From Vibrio furnissii CIP 102972 (GTDB lineage Bacteria > Pseudomonadota > Gammaproteobacteria > Enterobacterales > Vibrionaceae): a stretch of DNA of 64,000 bases. The stretch lies in contig NZ_ACZP01000012.1 in assembly GCF_000176175.1 (NCBI RefSeq), positions 1 through 64,000 of the forward strand, given 5' to 3'. Below the pieces are notes generated by a model that saw nothing but the letters and a program-made list of their open reading frames with translations, did no database searches and was not told the origin of the DNA. Made by a program: the position numbers and the translations under genes. Shown one piece after another: positions 7,455-17,437 of this stretch (position 1 is the stretch's first letter; every line of letters begins with the position of its first letter).

Positions 7455-7936
7455 GATTGCTGATCTCCGTCTTTGTCTTCATCCAGTAACGCTTTCAAAC
7501 GCGCCTCTTTGTCGGTGTCCCATTGGGTCGGCGTACTGGCCGTTGCCGCTTTACTGCGACGACTACGAATCACAATCACGCCAAAGCCAATCAGCAATAC
7601 GGACAGCGGAGCCAACCACAAAATTGCTGTACTGAGCGTAAACGGCGGATTGTAAGTCACAAAGTTGCCGTAACGCGCAATCATGTAATCAACGATTTCG
7701 CTTTTCGATTTGCCTTCTTTGGTCATCTCATACACTTTGTGTCGCAAATCTTTAGCCAGTTCGGCATTCGAATCCGCAATGGAGTTGTTCTGACATTTCG
7801 GGCAACGCAAGGTGTTGCTGAGTTCTTGAAACTGAGTTTCCTGCTCTGGCGACTCAAAATCGTACACATCAATGGCGGCCATGGCGGTGAAAGAAACCAT
7901 CAACGCGGCAGCCGCAGCGAGTATCCAACGCTTCAT
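7451..7936 (-). CDS. ccmH: Cytochrome c maturation protein CcmH (thiol oxidoreductase subunit)
   Basis: A 161-residue periplasmic, membrane-anchored thioredox component that reduces the apocytochrome CXXCH disulfide together with CcmG. An N-terminal signal segment is followed by the active site LRCPKCQNNS (Cys45, Cys48) and a C-terminal membrane helix (STAILWLAPLSVLLIGFGVIVI). It is the short CcmL-like version, with the TPR part carried by the separate ccmI gene. It overlaps ccmG and ccmI by 4 nt each. Confidence 0.95.
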   Translation of the reverse strand: MKRWILAAAAALMVSFTAMAAIDVYDFESPEQETQFQELSNTLRCPKCQNNSIADSNAELAKDLRHKVYEMTKEGKSKSEIVDYMIARYGNFVTYNPPFTLSTAILWLAPLSVLLIGFGVIVIRSRRSKAATASTPTQWDTDKEARLKALLDEDKDGDQQS

Positions 7937-8490
7937 TGTTTGGCCTCCTGCAACAATTGGTTATAGAGCGGCTCGAGCGTGTCTTGCCAGTTGCGAGGGT
8001 TGACGTCCCCCACATGACGATAACGAATCACGCCATTGGCATCGATGAGGAAAGTTTCCGGCGCGCCGTAAACCCCGAGATCTAATCCCAGCATACCGTT
8101 TCCATCGAACAGACTAATCAAGTATGGGTTCCCCAAATCGTTGAGCCATGTCACCGCTTTATCACGCTGATCTTTGTAGTTCATACCAATGATTTTGACG
8201 CCTTTACCCGCCAATTGATTGAGGTATTGGTGCTCGGCATAACACGTCGGACACCAAGTGGCCCAAACGTTCAACAGCAGCGGTTCGCCTTTGAAAATCG
8301 ACTGGTCATAAAGTTTGCCGGGTTCGACTAAATCTTCTAGGCGAAACTGCGGCACGGCCTGACCGACCAGTACTGATTCCAGTTTGGTTGGATCATCCCC
8401 TTCGGAGTTTTTGACCAGTTGGGTGGCAAACACTGCAACTAACGCCAGAAACGCCGCCAGCGGAATAAACAAAATCTTCTTATTCATCAA
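7933..8490 (-). CDS. ccmG: Thiol:disulfide interchange protein CcmG/DsbE
   Basis: A 185-residue membrane-tethered periplasmic thioredoxin used in cytochrome c biogenesis to keep haem-binding cysteines reduced. An N-terminal anchor (ILFIPLAAFLALVAVFATQLV) is followed by a thioredoxin fold with the WCPTC active site (Cys80, Cys83) and the family GVYGAPETFLID segment with its cis-Pro. It lies immediately after ccmF with no intergenic space. Confidence 0.96.
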   Translation of the reverse strand: MMNKKILFIPLAAFLALVAVFATQLVKNSEGDDPTKLESVLVGQAVPQFRLEDLVEPGKLYDQSIFKGEPLLLNVWATWCPTCYAEHQYLNQLAGKGVKIIGMNYKDQRDKAVTWLNDLGNPYLISLFDGNGMLGLDLGVYGAPETFLIDANGVIRYRHVGDVNPRNWQDTLEPLYNQLLQEAKQ

Positions 8491-10446
8491 TCAAGCCTCC
8501 TGCTGCGCGTTTTTTCTGAAACGGTAACGCTTATCACTGATCGCCAACGCGCCACCAATGGCCATCAACAGTGCGCCAGCCCAAATCCAACGAACAAACG
8601 GTTTGTAGTAAATTCGAACCGCCCACGCATTGTTGTCATCGAGGCGCTCTCCCATCGCAATGTAGAGATCGCGCGTCAAACCGCGATCAATCGCCGCTTC
8701 GGTCATCATCGAACGTGCCGTGCGATAGAAGCGTTTCTCCGCGTGCAAGGTGTTGAGGTATTTGCCGTGGTGTGTAATTTCAAAATCCGCGATATAGCCG
8801 TCGTAGTTCGGGCCATCTTTGTCACGTAATCCTTTGAAGTAAAACTCGTACTGCTGCATCTTGAAGTGCTCACCCGGCGCTAAACGTACGTCACGTTCAA
8901 TGCTGTAGTTTTGCACCATCGCAATACCGATGATGGTCACAGCCAAGCCCATGTGGCCCAGCATCATAGACCAATGACTGCGTTGCAGCTTTCCGATGCC
9001 TTCGAAGAACGTATGGCGATGCGTGGCACGCTCATACAGCTCCACGCCATGCAGGCAAACAATCCACAACGCCATCACCCAGCCCATGTAGGCCATGGCA
9101 CTGAAATGTTCGGTGGTCAGTTGCACAATCAGCGCGCCGAGCAGCAGGGAGATCACGCCAGAAATCAGCATCGGTTTAATCAATTTTGACAGGTTATCGC
9201 GCTTCCAACGGATCAGCGGTCCAATCCCCAACAAGAAAGCAAACGGCACCATTAACCACGCAAACAGCGTGTTAAAGAAGGGGGCGCCAATCGAGACAGA
9301 ACCCAAGCCCAACTGTTTATGCACCAAGGGTAACAGCGTACCAATCAGCACGACGACCAGCGCAGCAATCAACAACACGTTGTTTGCCAGCAGCGCGTTT
9401 TCACGCGACACCAATTCAAAGTTGCCACGCACACGCACAGACGATCCTTTCAGCGCAAACAGCAGCAGCGAACCGCCGATCACAAACACCAAAAACGCCA
9501 GAATGAACATGCCGCGCGCCGGGTCCGACGCAAACGCGTGAACAGACACCAAAATGCCAGAACGCACAAGGAATGTGCCCAGTAAGCTCAAGGAGAACGC
9601 CGAAATCGCCAGCAGAACGGTCCACGCTTTGAAGGTGCCGCGTTTTTCAGTCACCGCCAGCGAGTGCATCAACGCGGTGCCCGCCAACCAAGGCATGAAT
9701 GACGCGTTTTCGACCGGATCCCAGAACCACCAGCCGCCCCAGCCTAGTTCGTAGTATGCCCACCAAGAGCCCAATGCGATCCCCAGTGTCAGAAATAGCC
9801 ACGCGGCGGTGGTCCATGGACGTGACCAACGCGCCCACGCCGTGTCCAAACGGCCAGTCATCAACGACGCAATCGCAAATGAGAATGCCACCGAGAAACC
9901 CACATAACCCATGTAGAGCATTGGCGGGTGAATGATTAAGCCTGGGTCTTGCAGCAATGGGTTCAAATCGCGGCCATCAACCGGGAAGTACGGTAAGGTA
10001 CGTGTGAATGGGTTTGACGTGACGATGATAAACAGCAGGAAGCCCACGCTAATCAAGCCCATCACGGCCAACACGCGCGCCACGGACTCTTGCGGCATGC
10101 CACGGCTCAATGTCGCCACCGCAAGTGTCCAAGCCGCTTGAATCAACACCCAAAGCAGCAAGGAGCCTTCGTGCGCGCCCCATACAGCCGTCAGGCGATA
10201 ATACCAAGGTAATTGACTGTTGGAGTTACTGGCAACGTATTGCAGCGTGAAGTCGTTGGTGTAAAACGCCCACAGCAGAATGCCAAACGACAGTGCCAAC
10301 ATCAGGAACATGCCGATCGACAGCGGACGCGCCGCATTCATCAACACGTGGTTATTTTTCGACGCGCCCACCAGCGGCAAAACACTCAGCAAGACTGCCA
10401 GTGCCAGCGACAAAATCAGCGCAAAGTGACCGATTTCCGCAATCAT
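8491..10446 (-). CDS. ccmF: Haem lyase subunit CcmF
   Basis: A large (651-residue) polytopic inner-membrane protein that attaches haem from holo-CcmE to apocytochrome c. The WWD haem-handling domain is clear ([22 protein letters not shown]), with surrounding conserved His-containing loops such as [15 protein letters not shown]. The C-terminal periplasmic domain is bounded by a last membrane helix ([18 protein letters not shown]). It overlaps ccmE by 4 nt. Confidence 0.97.
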   Translation of the reverse strand: MIAEIGHFALILSLALAVLLSVLPLVGASKNNHVLMNAARPLSIGMFLMLALSFGILLWAFYTNDFTLQYVASNSNSQLPWYYRLTAVWGAHEGSLLLWVLIQAAWTLAVATLSRGMPQESVARVLAVMGLISVGFLLFIIVTSNPFTRTLPYFPVDGRDLNPLLQDPGLIIHPPMLYMGYVGFSVAFSFAIASLMTGRLDTAWARWSRPWTTAAWLFLTLGIALGSWWAYYELGWGGWWFWDPVENASFMPWLAGTALMHSLAVTEKRGTFKAWTVLLAISAFSLSLLGTFLVRSGILVSVHAFASDPARGMFILAFLVFVIGGSLLLFALKGSSVRVRGNFELVSRENALLANNVLLIAALVVVLIGTLLPLVHKQLGLGSVSIGAPFFNTLFAWLMVPFAFLLGIGPLIRWKRDNLSKLIKPMLISGVISLLLGALIVQLTTEHFSAMAYMGWVMALWIVCLHGVELYERATHRHTFFEGIGKLQRSHWSMMLGHMGLAVTIIGIAMVQNYSIERDVRLAPGEHFKMQQYEFYFKGLRDKDGPNYDGYIADFEITHHGKYLNTLHAEKRFYRTARSMMTEAAIDRGLTRDLYIAMGERLDDNNAWAVRIYYKPFVRWIWAGALLMAIGGALAISDKRYRFRKNAQQEA

Positions 10447-10925
10447 TTCGCACTTCCTTGCATTTGGTCTTGTGAATAGCTCATGGGTGAATGATTTTTC
10501 TCCATCGCCTCTGCAATCTCAGGGGGCATGTACTCTTCATCATGCTTCGCCAAGACTTCAAACGCTTCCACGGTGGTGGCATCTTTCAGCACACCTTGCG
10601 CCACAATGCCCTGCCCTTCACGGAATAGGTCAGGAAGAATGCCTTCGTATGTCACGGTTACCGAAGGGCCCGTGTCATGCAGCAGAAAGCTCACTTTCAG
10701 AGAATTCGGGTCACGTTTCACAGAACCCACTTCCACCATGCCGCCAATGCGCAAACGCTGACCGACTTCCGGTTTCTGGCCATTCTTGCCGTTCACCAGT
10801 TCAGTGGGGGTATAAAACAGATCCATGTTTTGATTGAGTGCGTACAGAACGAGACCAATGGTGGCACCTAAGCCGATGAAAATCGCCAGCACAATACCGA
10901 GGCGCTTCTTGCGTCTTGGATTCAT
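10443..10925 (-). CDS. ccmE: Haem chaperone CcmE
   Basis: A 160-residue membrane-anchored periplasmic haem chaperone. The N-terminal RRKKR plus membrane helix ([22 protein letters not shown]) is followed by the OB-fold domain and the covalent haem-binding motif [13 protein letters not shown], with haem-linked His128 and axial Tyr132. It receives haem from the CcmABCD complex and delivers it to CcmF/H. Translationally coupled to ccmD and ccmF by 4-nt overlaps. Confidence 0.96.
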   Translation of the reverse strand: MNPRRKKRLGIVLAIFIGLGATIGLVLYALNQNMDLFYTPTELVNGKNGQKPEVGQRLRIGGMVEVGSVKRDPNSLKVSFLLHDTGPSVTVTYEGILPDLFREGQGIVAQGVLKDATTVEAFEVLAKHDEEYMPPEIAEAMEKNHSPMSYSQDQMQGSAK

Positions 10926-11128
10926 AGTGTGTTCTCCATATTTTTTGCTGCATCGATTCGTGCCTGACGCGCTACCTTAGCCTGGACTTCAGTCAGTAGC
11001 GTTTGACCGCGGCGAACACTCGCCACCCACAAAATCAACATTGATAAGAAAGTAATACCAAAGGAGCTCCACACATACGCCGCGTAGCCTCCCATTGCCC
11101 AGAAATCGCTCATCGATTCAAAGTGCAT
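10922..11128 (-). CDS. ccmD: Haem exporter protein CcmD
   Basis: A 68-residue single-pass membrane protein that stabilises the CcmC-CcmE complex and helps release holo-CcmE from CcmABC. It has the typical [20 protein letters not shown] start of the membrane segment and a charged cytoplasmic tail ([20 protein letters not shown]). It lies one base after ccmC and overlaps ccmE by 4 nt. Confidence 0.93.
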   Translation of the reverse strand: MHFESMSDFWAMGGYAAYVWSSFGITFLSMLILWVASVRRGQTLLTEVQAKVARQARIDAAKNMENTL

Positions 11129-11129
11129 C

Positions 11130-11876
11130 TTATTTCCCTCTTCGCGTGCTAGCCAATTGAATCACCCACGGGCGGTGACTCTCTTTACTGATGATTTCAT
11201 TGCGCAAACGGATCATCGTCAGTGCGCCAAAGAAGAAGGCAAAACCGAAAATGTTCAGTAACAGCGGCCACAGCATATCGCTTGAAATCGAAGGTTTATC
11301 GAATTTAGTGATGGTTGCGCCCTGATGTAGAGTGTTCCACCACTCCACAGAATAGTGAATGATTGGTAGGTTAATCACGCCAACAATCGCCAGAATGCCC
11401 GCGGCTTTCGCAGCGGTTTTTTGATCGTCAAACGCATGATAAAGGGCAATCACACCGAGATAGAGGAAAAGAAGAATGAGCTCGGAAGTCAAACGGGCGT
11501 CCCACACCCACCACGTGCCCCACATGGGCTTGCCCCATACTGCCCCTGTAATCAACGCGATAAACGTGTAGACCGCACCAATAGGCGCCATGGCTGACGC
11601 CGCCATATCCGACAATTTGACTTGCCATACCAAGCCAATGAACGCGGCGATAGCCATCGACATATACACCCCCATCGACCAAATCGCGGCGGGCACATGG
11701 ATGTAGATTATACGAAAACTATCTCCCTGTTGATAATCAGATGGCGCGTAGGCAAGGCCCCAGACCGTACCTGCGGATAAACACAACAAAGCTAGAATCG
11801 CAAACCAAGGCAGAAACTTACCGCACAGGCGATAGGCCGACTCTGGTTTGGCATAGGGATGAAGCCATTTCCACAT
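11130..11876 (-). CDS. ccmC: Haem exporter/ligation protein CcmC
   Basis: A 248-residue six-helix inner-membrane protein of the haem-handling family. The tryptophan-rich WGTWWVWDARLTSELILLFL motif and flanking His residues (IYIHVPAA, PIIHYSVEWW) bind haem and transfer it to CcmE. A 92-bp spacer separates it from ccmB, the only real gap in this operon; I see no terminator there. Confidence 0.96.
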   Translation of the reverse strand: MWKWLHPYAKPESAYRLCGKFLPWFAILALLCLSAGTVWGLAYAPSDYQQGDSFRIIYIHVPAAIWSMGVYMSMAIAAFIGLVWQVKLSDMAASAMAPIGAVYTFIALITGAVWGKPMWGTWWVWDARLTSELILLFLYLGVIALYHAFDDQKTAAKAAGILAIVGVINLPIIHYSVEWWNTLHQGATITKFDKPSISSDMLWPLLLNIFGFAFFFGALTMIRLRNEIISKESHRPWVIQLASTRRGK

Positions 11877-11968
11877 TGTTTACTCTCACTTTTACTTCAA
11901 GTACCGAATCTCGATTGTTCGGTTTGCAATTTATCTAACCAGATTTTTTCGTGCTTGATCGAACACAA

Positions 11969-12640
11969 TTAATTGACACTTACGCGCAACGCTGCAGCAA
12001 TCGCAAACGGTGTTAGGGTCAATGCCCCCATAAACATCGCAGCCAAAATCGCCAATTGCCCGTTGTACGCCATGCCTAACGATGCCGCATCAATCGCCGA
12101 AGTCGCAAAGATCAAAATGGGGATGTAGAGCGGCAGCACCAGCAAACTGAGCAGCACGCCACCTTTTTGCAACCCCACCGTCAGGGCAACACCAATAGCA
12201 CCGATAAAGCTTAATGTGGGCGTGCCAAGTAGTAGTGTCAGCACCACCGACAACCAAGTGTTCATGTCCAAAGACAATAAAATCGCCAGCAGAGGACTAA
12301 TCAGGATCAGTGGCACACCCGTGAGTAGCCAATGCGCCAATACTTTTGAGATCACCACCACCGGTAACGGCACGGGCATCAACATCATTTGTTCTAGCGA
12401 ACCGTCCTGATAGTCATCACGAAACAGACGCTCTAAAGACAGCAATGCCGACAAAAGCGCTGCCACCCAGACAATGCCAGGCGCAATGCGCGACAATAAA
12501 CTCGGATCCGGGCCAATGCTGAGGGGGAAAAGGGTGATCACGATAATGAAAAACCACAGCGGGTTGAAAATGTCGGCCTGACGACGAAACGCAATCAGCA
12601 GTTCACGACGAATGATGGTGCTCATGGTTGAAAGCATCAA
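11969..12640 (-). CDS. ccmB: Haem exporter permease CcmB
   Basis: A 223-residue membrane subunit of the CcmAB ABC transporter that drives release of holo-CcmE from CcmC-CcmD. It is hydrophobic with about six membrane segments; the [21 protein letters not shown] start and the [18 protein letters not shown] cytoplasmic loop are characteristic. It overlaps ccmA by 4 nt. Confidence 0.95.
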   Translation of the reverse strand: MMLSTMSTIIRRELLIAFRRQADIFNPLWFFIIVITLFPLSIGPDPSLLSRIAPGIVWVAALLSALLSLERLFRDDYQDGSLEQMMLMPVPLPVVVISKVLAHWLLTGVPLILISPLLAILLSLDMNTWLSVVLTLLLGTPTLSFIGAIGVALTVGLQKGGVLLSLLVLPLYIPILIFATSAIDAASLGMAYNGQLAILAAMFMGALTLTPFAIAAALRVSVN

Positions 12641-13257
12641 GCGTCTCCCAACTTAATCTTGCGCAGTTTTGGGTTGTCCGCAAACATGTCCTGATGCGTG
12701 GTCAGCACCACGATGCCGCCTTGGTCCGCATGTTTTAGAAACAGCGCTTCCAATACTTTCACCCCTTGCTTGTCAATAGCCGTGAGCGGCTCATCTAAAA
12801 TCCACAGTTTTTGCCGACTGAGCCACAAACGGGCGAGCGCAACTCGGCGTTGCTGACCCGCAGACAACTGACCCACCGGCACATCTTCACGTCCGGCCAA
12901 GCCCACCTGAGTCAACGCTTGATACAAGGTCTCTTGGTCACAGCCCGTCGTATGAATTGATTGATAAAAACGCAAGTTTTCCAATGCCGTCAGTTCCCGT
13001 TTGATGCCGGTCTGATGGCCAAGAAACAGAAGATCGTGGTGATAACTGTCGCGGTCCGCTTCGATGTTCACCCCGTTCCAGTGAATCTCACCGTCATCAC
13101 GGTCACCCAGCCCAGTCACAATGCGTAAAAGCGTTGTCTTGCCGGTGCCGTTTCGTCCTTCGATTTGAACCAGTTCCCCCGATTGAATGTTGAAAGATAA
13201 CGCTTCAAATAACACTCTTTCATCACGAATCGCAGTGAGATTTTTTACTTCCAGCAT
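12637..13257 (-). CDS. ccmA: Haem exporter ATP-binding protein CcmA
   Basis: A 206-residue ABC ATPase subunit of the Ccm system and first gene of the operon. Walker A is GRNGTGKTT, the signature [16 protein letters not shown], Walker B LWILDEP, and the H-loop LTTH. I start at ATG 13257, giving MLEVKNL as in E. coli CcmA. A TTG at 13272 in frame would add five residues with no support. The operon promoter should lie between here and 13457. Confidence 0.95.
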   Translation of the reverse strand: MLEVKNLTAIRDERVLFEALSFNIQSGELVQIEGRNGTGKTTLLRIVTGLGDRDDGEIHWNGVNIEADRDSYHHDLLFLGHQTGIKRELTALENLRFYQSIHTTGCDQETLYQALTQVGLAGREDVPVGQLSAGQQRRVALARLWLSRQKLWILDEPLTAIDKQGVKVLEALFLKHADQGGIVVLTTHQDMFADNPKLRKIKLGDA

Positions 13258-13426
13258 GAGCTTCTGTATCAATAATTTGGGGCGCTTATATTACCACACC
13301 CTAGAAGAGACTAAATAGAGTAAGGGTATTACGAGTCACGAAACTAAGTAAGAAACTGTTAATTTTTAATTATATTCTGAAGCAACTACCCCTTTTTGGT
13401 TACATTCATTCATAACCTACACGCAT

Positions 13427-13457
13427 AAAAAAAGGAAGCACATTGGCTTCCTTTTTC
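13427..13457 (-). terminator. Intrinsic terminator after the che operon
   Basis: On the minus strand the stem GGAAGC/GCTTCC with flanking A and T tracts follows the DUF2802 stop by about 20 nt and ends in a run of seven T. The A-rich opposite side makes it potentially bidirectional. It separates the motility operon from ccmA. Confidence 0.82.
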
Positions 13458-13472
13458 ACAAATGAAAATCGA

Positions 13473-13982
13473 TTAACGTGACGGTTTTCTCACCGGCCTT
13501 TTCGCCCCAGCAGCCGCAGCGGCTTTTCGCTCGGGATGGCTCGTCAGTGGCGGAATCGCCTCTTTACCGGACAGTTTTTTCTGTAGCGATAGCATGAGCT
13601 CGGCTTCCGCTTTCGGTAATTCGCACTCTTCAATCAATTCATTGATGTCGGCACCCAGTTTCACCATCTTCGAGGCTCGGCTGTACAAACGGCCATCAGT
13701 ATCGGCATTTTCCAGCTCTTTCAAACGCTCGTTGAGGTGCAAAATAATGTCTTGTTGCTCCGACACTTTTTGCCCCAATCCGACCATCACAGAGCGAACT
13801 TCCAACACCTGTTTATTGGCTTTTTGCAGTTCTTTGTCGAGATGACGAACCTGCTGACGAAAATAATCGGTCTGCTTTGACTGACTGCGGCGCAGACGAA
13901 ACAACGCCAACAACAGCAGCAAGACAACCAGTGCACTGCCCCCTGCAATCACAGGCGGCGTTAGCCAAAGAATGTCACCCAT
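13473..13982 (-). CDS. DUF2802 membrane-anchored coiled-coil protein
   Basis: A 169-residue protein with an N-terminal membrane helix (PPVIAGGSALVVLLLLLALFRL), a long coiled coil (about 40-95: QQVRHLDKELQKANKQVLEV and on), then a helical YSRASKMVKLGADINELIEE block that looks like a small helix-turn-helix or FeoC-like fold, and a basic Ala/Arg tail. It belongs to the uncharacterised DUF2802 family and its start shares one base with the cheW stop. Position at the end of the flagellar/chemotaxis operon suggests a role at the flagellated pole or chemosensory array; this is inferred from context only. Confidence 0.78.
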   Translation of the reverse strand: MGDILWLTPPVIAGGSALVVLLLLLALFRLRRSQSKQTDYFRQQVRHLDKELQKANKQVLEVRSVMVGLGQKVSEQQDIILHLNERLKELENADTDGRLYSRASKMVKLGADINELIEECELPKAEAELMLSLQKKLSGKEAIPPLTSHPERKAAAAAGAKRPVRKPSR

Positions 13983-14476
13983 TACAGATGAGCCATTTCA
14001 TCCCATTCTTCATCGGTCAGCAGCTTGTTCAGGTCAACCAGAATCAGTAGTTTGCCATCGCGGTTGCTCACGCCCTGAATGAATTTCGAGCTTTCATCGG
14101 TGCCCACGCTTGGTGTGGTATCGATTTCAGAAGAACGCAGGTAAACCACTTCCGCGACGCTGTCGACCAGAATACCGATCACTTGGCGTTCTGACTCAAT
14201 CACGATGATACGGGTGTTATCGGTGATCTCACCTTGCATCAAACCAAAACGAGAACGCGTGTCGATCACGGTAACCACGTTACCACGTAGGTTGATGATC
14301 CCCAGCACGTAGTCTGGCGCACCGGGAACTGGTGCAATTTCAGTGTAACGCAGCACTTCACGCACTTGCATCACGTTGATGCCGTACGTTTCTTCTTCTA
14401 GTTGGAACGTCACCCACTGAAGCACTTCGTCGTTAGAGTGTTCTTTTCTCACTTCAACTTCGTTCGCTTGAGACAT
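13982..14476 (-). CDS. cheW: Chemotaxis coupling protein CheW
   Basis: A 164-residue adaptor linking methyl-accepting receptors to the CheA kinase. A single CheW domain covers nearly the whole protein (LQWVTFQLEEETYGINVMQV near the start; VLGIINLRGNVVTVIDTRSR and SVAEVVYLRSSEI later). It is separated from parP by 38 nt and joined to the DUF2802 gene. Confidence 0.96.
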   Translation of the reverse strand: MSQANEVEVRKEHSNDEVLQWVTFQLEEETYGINVMQVREVLRYTEIAPVPGAPDYVLGIINLRGNVVTVIDTRSRFGLMQGEITDNTRIIVIESERQVIGILVDSVAEVVYLRSSEIDTTPSVGTDESSKFIQGVSNRDGKLLILVDLNKLLTDEEWDEMAHL

Positions 14477-14514
14477 ACCTTTTCCTCTCTAAGTCGTATC
14501 CGACAAAAAATGTG

Positions 14515-15504
14515 TTATTTATCGAGTGCTTTTACATCAAGACCTGCGTTAAGCATAGCTATCAATGCTTGAACATGGATCAATGCGCACATTTTTTCTT
14601 TAACCATTCCGGCCAGCCATGGGCGTTTACCCACCTGCTCACGCCAGCGAACTTTTTCACTATTGAGCAGCTCCGTGCCCAGCAGCTTGGTACACGCCAA
14701 GCCCCATAAACTTTCGCCTAACATGACGATGTATTGATAATCGTCTTTGTAGCTCTCGTCACGCAGCTTTTCAGCCATCACCCATTTGGCAGTATCCACC
14801 ACATCCAACTGCGCGTCGCGGTTGGTTTGTAAGCCTAAATACCACCCCGGGCGACCAATCAGGTGATTGAGGCTGCTCTTACGATGAATTCCACCCAGTT
14901 CGTCCAATGGCACAGCAAAGGTCACGCCATTGACATCAAAGTAGAGCACTTGAAAGGCTTCATTGCGAACCGAATTGTCCCAATGTCCTAGGTCAAAACC
15001 ACCGGTTTGCGTTTGAGGAGCTTGCTCAACTTCAGGCTCAGCAACCCCTTCATCCAACGTGGGTTCCAACGTCACCACGTCCGGTTCAACCCGTTCAACG
15101 GTGTCGGCGAGCGGCTCATCTGCAACGACGTCTGTCATCACCTCAGCAACAGGCTCAATATCCCATTCCTGAATTTCGTCCACGACGTCGGCCACATCCA
15201 GATGCTGTGCAATCTCGATGGTGTTTTGTTCCATCACCTCTTCGAGATCCAGCTCCGCCACTGGGTTGCTGTTTTCCAGCTGGCTCAGCAAACGCTGAAC
15301 GTCATCCAGATTCGGCAGTTCAATCTCGTCGAGTTCTTGTTCGAAATAACTCTTTTCTGGCACCGATTGCAACATCGGTTCCAGTGCAGGCTCTGACTCG
15401 GGCTGTGGTTGCGGCGCAAGCTCCTCTTCACCCAGCTCCTCATCAAGCAGAGCGGTGAAGTAATCATCTAGCGCTTGTTCACTCGACAGCAACGGGCTAC
15501 TCAT
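14515..15504 (-). CDS. parP: Polar chemotaxis array protein ParP (CheW-like domain)
   Basis: A 329-residue protein with a long, acidic, Pro/Glu/Val-rich, probably disordered N-terminal half (about 1-180) and a C-terminal CheW-like domain (from about FQVLYFDVNGVTFAVPLDEL). In vibrios ParP tethers CheA-containing arrays to the cell pole with ParC. I start at ATG 15504, overlapping the parC stop by 8 nt with GAGAGG upstream; an in-frame TTG at 15513 is less likely. Immediately downstream of parC, as expected for the pair. Confidence 0.88.
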   Translation of the reverse strand: MSSPLLSSEQALDDYFTALLDEELGEEELAPQPQPESEPALEPMLQSVPEKSYFEQELDEIELPNLDDVQRLLSQLENSNPVAELDLEEVMEQNTIEIAQHLDVADVVDEIQEWDIEPVAEVMTDVVADEPLADTVERVEPDVVTLEPTLDEGVAEPEVEQAPQTQTGGFDLGHWDNSVRNEAFQVLYFDVNGVTFAVPLDELGGIHRKSSLNHLIGRPGWYLGLQTNRDAQLDVVDTAKWVMAEKLRDESYKDDYQYIVMLGESLWGLACTKLLGTELLNSEKVRWREQVGKRPWLAGMVKEKMCALIHVQALIAMLNAGLDVKALDK

Positions 15505-16273
15505 TGATAGCAAGCCTCTCTAAAAACAGCAGTAATTGCTTATACGCAAACACACCCCGGCTACCTTCCGCAAAATGGGATGCAGGTAAACGTTTCAAAC
15601 TCGCGTCCCGGAATTTGGTATCAATCGGCACCGCCGAGGTCCATACCTGCTCCGGATAATCTTTCTTCAACTGATTTAATGTCTGCAATGATGCGCGAGT
15701 TCGTTTATCGTACATCGTCGGGACAATGGTGACCTTGAATTCTCGGTTGCGCGATTTCTGCATAATGGCCAACGTACGCACCATGCGCTCCAAGCCTTTC
15801 ATCGCCAGAAACTCGGTTTGTACAGGAATCAAAATACGGTCACTCGCGGCGAGCGCATTCACCATCATCACACCAAGAATCGGCGGGCAGTCAATCAACA
15901 CGTAATCGTAGCGCTGACGCAAAGCCAGCAACGCGCGTTTGAGGATCAACCCCATGCCGCTGCGGTTGCCCATCACGCGATCCAACGTTGCCAACGACAT
16001 GTGCGCTGGAATCAGGTCAATGCCTTCCACATCGGTACGCAGAATCAGAGGCTCCACCGTGTGTTCGGTATATTCACGCAGTTGAAACAGATCAAACAGG
16101 CTCGCAGGCACACTATCGGAGTCATACCCCAGATAGGTGGTCAGCGACGCATGGGGATCGGTGTCCACCAACAACACACGCTTGCCTTGCTTACTCAACA
16201 AGCCCGCCAATGTGATGGTGGTTGTGGTTTTACCGACGCCGCCTTTTTGGTTGGCTACACTCCAAACAATCAT
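15497..16273 (-). CDS. parC: ParA-like ATPase ParC, chemotaxis array positioning
   Basis: A 258-residue deviant-Walker ParA/MinD-type ATPase: KGGVGKTTTTI near the N-terminus, YVLIDCPPILG as the switch region, and ILIPVQTEFLAMKG. In vibrios the chemotaxis-linked ParC localises to poles and drives inheritance of chemosensory arrays. This should not be confused with topoisomerase IV ParC. The start has a strong GAGGAG site. Coupled to parP by overlap and 8 nt from cheB. Confidence 0.9.
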   Translation of the reverse strand: MIVWSVANQKGGVGKTTTTITLAGLLSKQGKRVLLVDTDPHASLTTYLGYDSDSVPASLFDLFQLREYTEHTVEPLILRTDVEGIDLIPAHMSLATLDRVMGNRSGMGLILKRALLALRQRYDYVLIDCPPILGVMMVNALAASDRILIPVQTEFLAMKGLERMVRTLAIMQKSRNREFKVTIVPTMYDKRTRASLQTLNQLKKDYPEQVWTSAVPIDTKFRDASLKRLPASHFAEGSRGVFAYKQLLLFLERLAINE

Positions 16274-16281
16274 AGCGCTCC

Positions 16282-17412
16282 TCAGGCCAAGCCCACTTCG
16301 ACCAACATGCGCTCAGCGATGCGGTCCAACGGTAAATCTTCGCTTGAGATGCCGGCTTTCGCGACCGCTTGTGGCATGCCATACACCACACAACTGTCTT
16401 CGTCTTGGGCCCAAATCGTGGCGCCTGCATTTTTCAGCATACGCGCGCCTTCACGGCCATCGGCACCCATACCGGTCAACACCATCGATAGTACTTTGTC
16501 GCCGTAAATTTTTGATGCCGAACCAAAGGTCACATCCACGCACGGTTTGTAGTTCATGCGTTCGCCGCCATCGATAATGCGCAGCTTCGCCGCACCAGGG
16601 CGACCTTCCAACATCATTTGCTTGCCACCCGGCGCAAGATACGCCACGCCCGGACGCAACACGTCACCGTCTTCAGCTTCTTTCACTTGGATCTTACACA
16701 GCGAATTCAAACGGCTGGCAAACGCGGCCGTAAATGTCGCTGGCATATGCTGAATCAGCACGATCGGGTGAGGATAATTGGCCGGCAACTTGGTCAGAAT
16801 TTTTTGCAGCGCCACCGGGCCACCGGTTGAGGTACCAATTGCCGTCAATTGATACTTCTTACCACTGGCTTTAAAACGAGCCGATGCCACGACGGGGCGA
16901 CTTTGAGTCAACGACGACGTGGATGAAGACGTGCGGTTAAGCAAGCTCGATGGCGATGCTGGCGTTGGTGATGAGGTCGCCGGACGTGAGACGACCGGCC
17001 GACGCATAAACGCTTTCTTTGACGCGATTTGAATGACACGTTGTTGCAGCAGCGACACCGCTTCATCGCGGTTACGAGCAATGTCTTCAAATTTTTTCGG
17101 TAAGAAATCCAGCGCACCAGCGTCCAACGCATCCAGGGTCGCTTTCGCGCCATCGTGCGTCAGGGATGAGAACATCAAAATTGGCGTCGGATTGGCGGCC
17201 ATGATTTCACGAACGGCGCTAATGCCGTCCATCACAGGCATCTCAATATCCATCGTAATGACATCGGGTTTGAGGCGCTGGGCTTTATCCACCGCCTCTC
17301 TGCCGTTAGTCGCGACATCAATCACTTCTAAACGCGATTCGGAGTTAATGATTTCACTCACACGGCGTCTGAAGAAGCTTGAATCATCAACAACTAATAC
17401 TTTAATCGCCAT
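16282..17412 (-). CDS. cheB: Protein-glutamate methylesterase CheB
   Basis: A 376-residue chemotaxis adaptation enzyme that demethylates or deamidates receptor glutamates when phosphorylated by CheA. An N-terminal receiver domain ([14 protein letters not shown], phospho-acceptor Asp55 in [10 protein letters not shown]) is followed by a Ser/Thr/Pro-rich linker (about 138-182) and the methylesterase domain with catalytic Ser195 (IGTSTGGP), His222 (IQHMP) and Asp318 (GMGADG). The linker is long and low in complexity. No cheR is in the window, so the partner methyltransferase is encoded elsewhere. Confidence 0.97.
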   Translation of the reverse strand: MAIKVLVVDDSSFFRRRVSEIINSESRLEVIDVATNGREAVDKAQRLKPDVITMDIEMPVMDGISAVREIMAANPTPILMFSSLTHDGAKATLDALDAGALDFLPKKFEDIARNRDEAVSLLQQRVIQIASKKAFMRRPVVSRPATSSPTPASPSSLLNRTSSSTSSLTQSRPVVASARFKASGKKYQLTAIGTSTGGPVALQKILTKLPANYPHPIVLIQHMPATFTAAFASRLNSLCKIQVKEAEDGDVLRPGVAYLAPGGKQMMLEGRPGAAKLRIIDGGERMNYKPCVDVTFGSASKIYGDKVLSMVLTGMGADGREGARMLKNAGATIWAQDEDSCVVYGMPQAVAKAGISSEDLPLDRIAERMLVEVGLA

Positions 17413-17437
17413 AGTTATCCTTATCTTGGGTGGTCAA

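Noticed and set aside
9416..10475. Many open frames antisense or out of frame to ccmF
   Set aside because: They are shadows of the GC-rich membrane-protein coding sequence, without starts or products that look real.
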